Below, one piece after another: positions 14,859-16,361 of a DNA stretch of 16,361 nt. A model generated the notes under the pieces. It was given only the letters and a program-made list of their open reading frames with translations. It was not told where the DNA came from and did not search any database. Origin of the DNA: JBEKTW01 sp049515655 (GTDB taxonomy: Bacteria; Bacteroidota; Ignavibacteria; UBA10030; SZUA-254); the NCBI GenBank assembly GCA_049515655.1, contig JBEKTW010000045.1, positions 1-16,361 of the forward strand, written 5' to 3'. A program made the position numbers and the translations under genes. Every line of letters begins with the position of its first letter. Position 1 is the stretch's first letter.

Positions 14859-16361
14859 ATGCCATCCGATCATGCGCAACAGAGTCGTTGTATTGTCGTT
14901 GTCCTCTCAGGATTGATCGTTCTCTGGTCATCAGTGTACGGATCGACCGGGAATTCAGTACAGCTGGTTCGGAACGGTCATTCTGCTTACCGCATAGCGT
15001 TATCCGGGAATGCGTCGGAAATTGACAAGAAGGCAGCCGGTGAACTGCAGAAATATCTCAATGAGATCTCCGGAGTTAGTCTGCCGATTATTACCGCTCC
15101 AGACCAGGCTGATGACTCATTGATCTGGATCGGGAGCGCGGATCATATTCAGAATCTTCCAACTCGATTGGATTGGCAGAAATTCGAGGACGACGGTTTT
15201 TGCATCAGGACTGAAGGGACGAGTCTCATCATTGCCGGCGGAAAAGCGAAGGGCTCTCTGTATGGTGTCTACTCGTTTCTTGAGAAGTACCTCGGCTGTC
15301 GTAAGTTCAGTCCGACAGTCGAAGTGATACCCAAAAGAAAAACGATCACGCTTCATCCGATCGATGATACGCAGGTTCCCGTCCCGTTCTCAAATACCGG
15401 GTGGAACTCTTCTACGAGCCCGGATACGGTGACTGGCACAAGCTTGATATGTATACCGACAATTGGGGGCTGTTCGTTCATACCTTCAGCACACTTGTTC
15501 CACCCGACAAGTACTTCAAGGACCATCCGGAATATTTTGCAAAACGTGCCTCTGGAAGGATCTCTGATGGTCAGCTCTGTCTGACAAATCCCGATGTCCT
15601 CCGGATCGTCGTTCAGGAATTGAGGGAGCGGATAGCAAAGGAGCCGAACAAGCAGTTCTGGTCCGTTTCACAAAACGATACCTTCGGCCCGTGTGAATGC
15701 GATGAATGTAAGAAGATAAATGATGAGGAAGGGTCCCCCTCCGGCTCGCTTCTCGCGTTCGTCAATAAAGTGGCGGATGAATTCCCCGATAAGACGATAT
15801 CGACGCTCGCGTATGAGTACTCGCGATCTGCCCCGAAGCATATCAAGCCGAGAAAGAATGTCAATATCATGCTCTGCAGCATCGAATGTAACCGGAGCAA
15901 ATCGCTGGAGGCGGATACGGGAAGCCGTTCGTTCGTGAAGGATGTAGAAGATTGGACGAATCTCACCAGCAACATCTATTTGTGGGATTATGTTGTCCAG
16001 TTCAGCAATTATTTCGGTCTTTTCCCCAACTTCCGCGTCCTGCAGCCGAACATCCGGTTCTTTGTGAAACACGGGATAACCTCCGTCTTTGAAGAGGGGA
16101 ACATCGCGATGGAGGGTGAACTAGTGGAACTAAGGACCTATCTCATCGCGAAACTTCTCTGGAACCCTGATATCAATGTTGATTCGGTGATGAATGATTT
16201 TCTCAGAGGATATTACGGGAAGGCCGCGCCATACATCCGTAGGTACATTGATACAATGCATGACGCGCTCGAGGCGTCGGGTGAGAATCTCTCGATCTAC
16301 GGTTCTCCGCTTCCTTCGAAAAAGGGATATCTCTCGCTCAAATTCATGAAAAAGTATGAAC
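14859..16361 (+). pseudogene. DUF4838 protein gene, frameshifted and cut by window end
   Basis: DUF4838 proteins are secreted and glycoside-hydrolase-like, with a GH67-N/GH20b-type front domain; their activity is not well defined. The first frame (14859 to about 15397) encodes a signal peptide, then AAGELQKYLNEISGV, LIWIGSADH, DGFCIRTEG and GSLYGVYSFLEKYLGCRKFSP, typical of the front domain. From about 15398 the match continues one frame away to the window end: DWHKLDMYTDNWGLFVHTF, PPDKYFKDHPEYF, DGQLCLTNPDVLR, FWSVSQNDTFGPCECDECK and EEGNIAMEGE. Without a shift the first frame stops at 15582-15584. Adding one C to ACCGGG at 15396-15401 would join both frames as NTRVELFYEPGYGDW. This is either a real mutation or an assembly error in a short C/G run. 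A GAAAGG six bases before the ATG and an 18-base gap from the GH29 gene suggest translation in the same operon. The 3' end lies outside. Confidence 0.82.

Overview
The window looks like accessory, carbohydrate-degrading DNA from a member of the Bacteroidota/Ignavibacteria group. The main evidence is the C-terminal type IX secretion (T9SS) sorting domain of the 969-residue protein (QNYPNPFNPTT, then a GQEVATL block and a lysine-rich end). Predicted GH106, GH31, GH29 and DUF4838 proteins of the kinds common in that group agree with this. Base composition is moderate, near 50-55% G+C by eye. Placement in Ignavibacteria rather than another Bacteroidota line is inference.

Layout. Positions 1-430 hold an intact tRNA-Phe(GAA) at 177-249 inside a dense cluster of nested palindromes. 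Positions 429-859 have no recognisable gene. Next come a convergent pair: a GH106-type alpha-L-rhamnosidase (860-3946, +) and a GH31 enzyme, probably an alpha-xylosidase, with a PA14 insert (3994-6837, -). The gap at 6838-7368 carries a broken copy of the 3' half of the same tRNA-Phe, itself interrupted by a palindrome. From 7369 everything is on the + strand: a secreted protein with eight 55-residue repeats and a T9SS signal (7369-10278); a lipoprotein of the GH5/clan-A type (10425-11501); a Tat-exported, probable (alpha/alpha)6-barrel protein (11559-12980); a GH29 alpha-L-fucosidase with an apparent five-residue core deletion (13098-14840); and a DUF4838 protein broken by a one-base frameshift and cut off by the window end (14859-16361).

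How the genes may work together. Rhamnosidase, xylosidase, fucosidase and clan-A hydrolase activities suggest removal of side chains from a branched plant polysaccharide such as fucosylated xyloglucan or a rhamnose-containing pectin. This is inferred from family membership. No SusC/SusD pair, sensor or sigma factor gene is present here. The last four genes are closely spaced and co-directional and may be one operon.

The most unusual content is structural. There is a family of short modular palindromes around the tRNA, at a gene end, inside a tRNA relic and inserted in frame in a T9SS domain. Direct tRNA-Phe 3' sequences also bound the 860-6837 gene pair, like the ends of an old integrated island.
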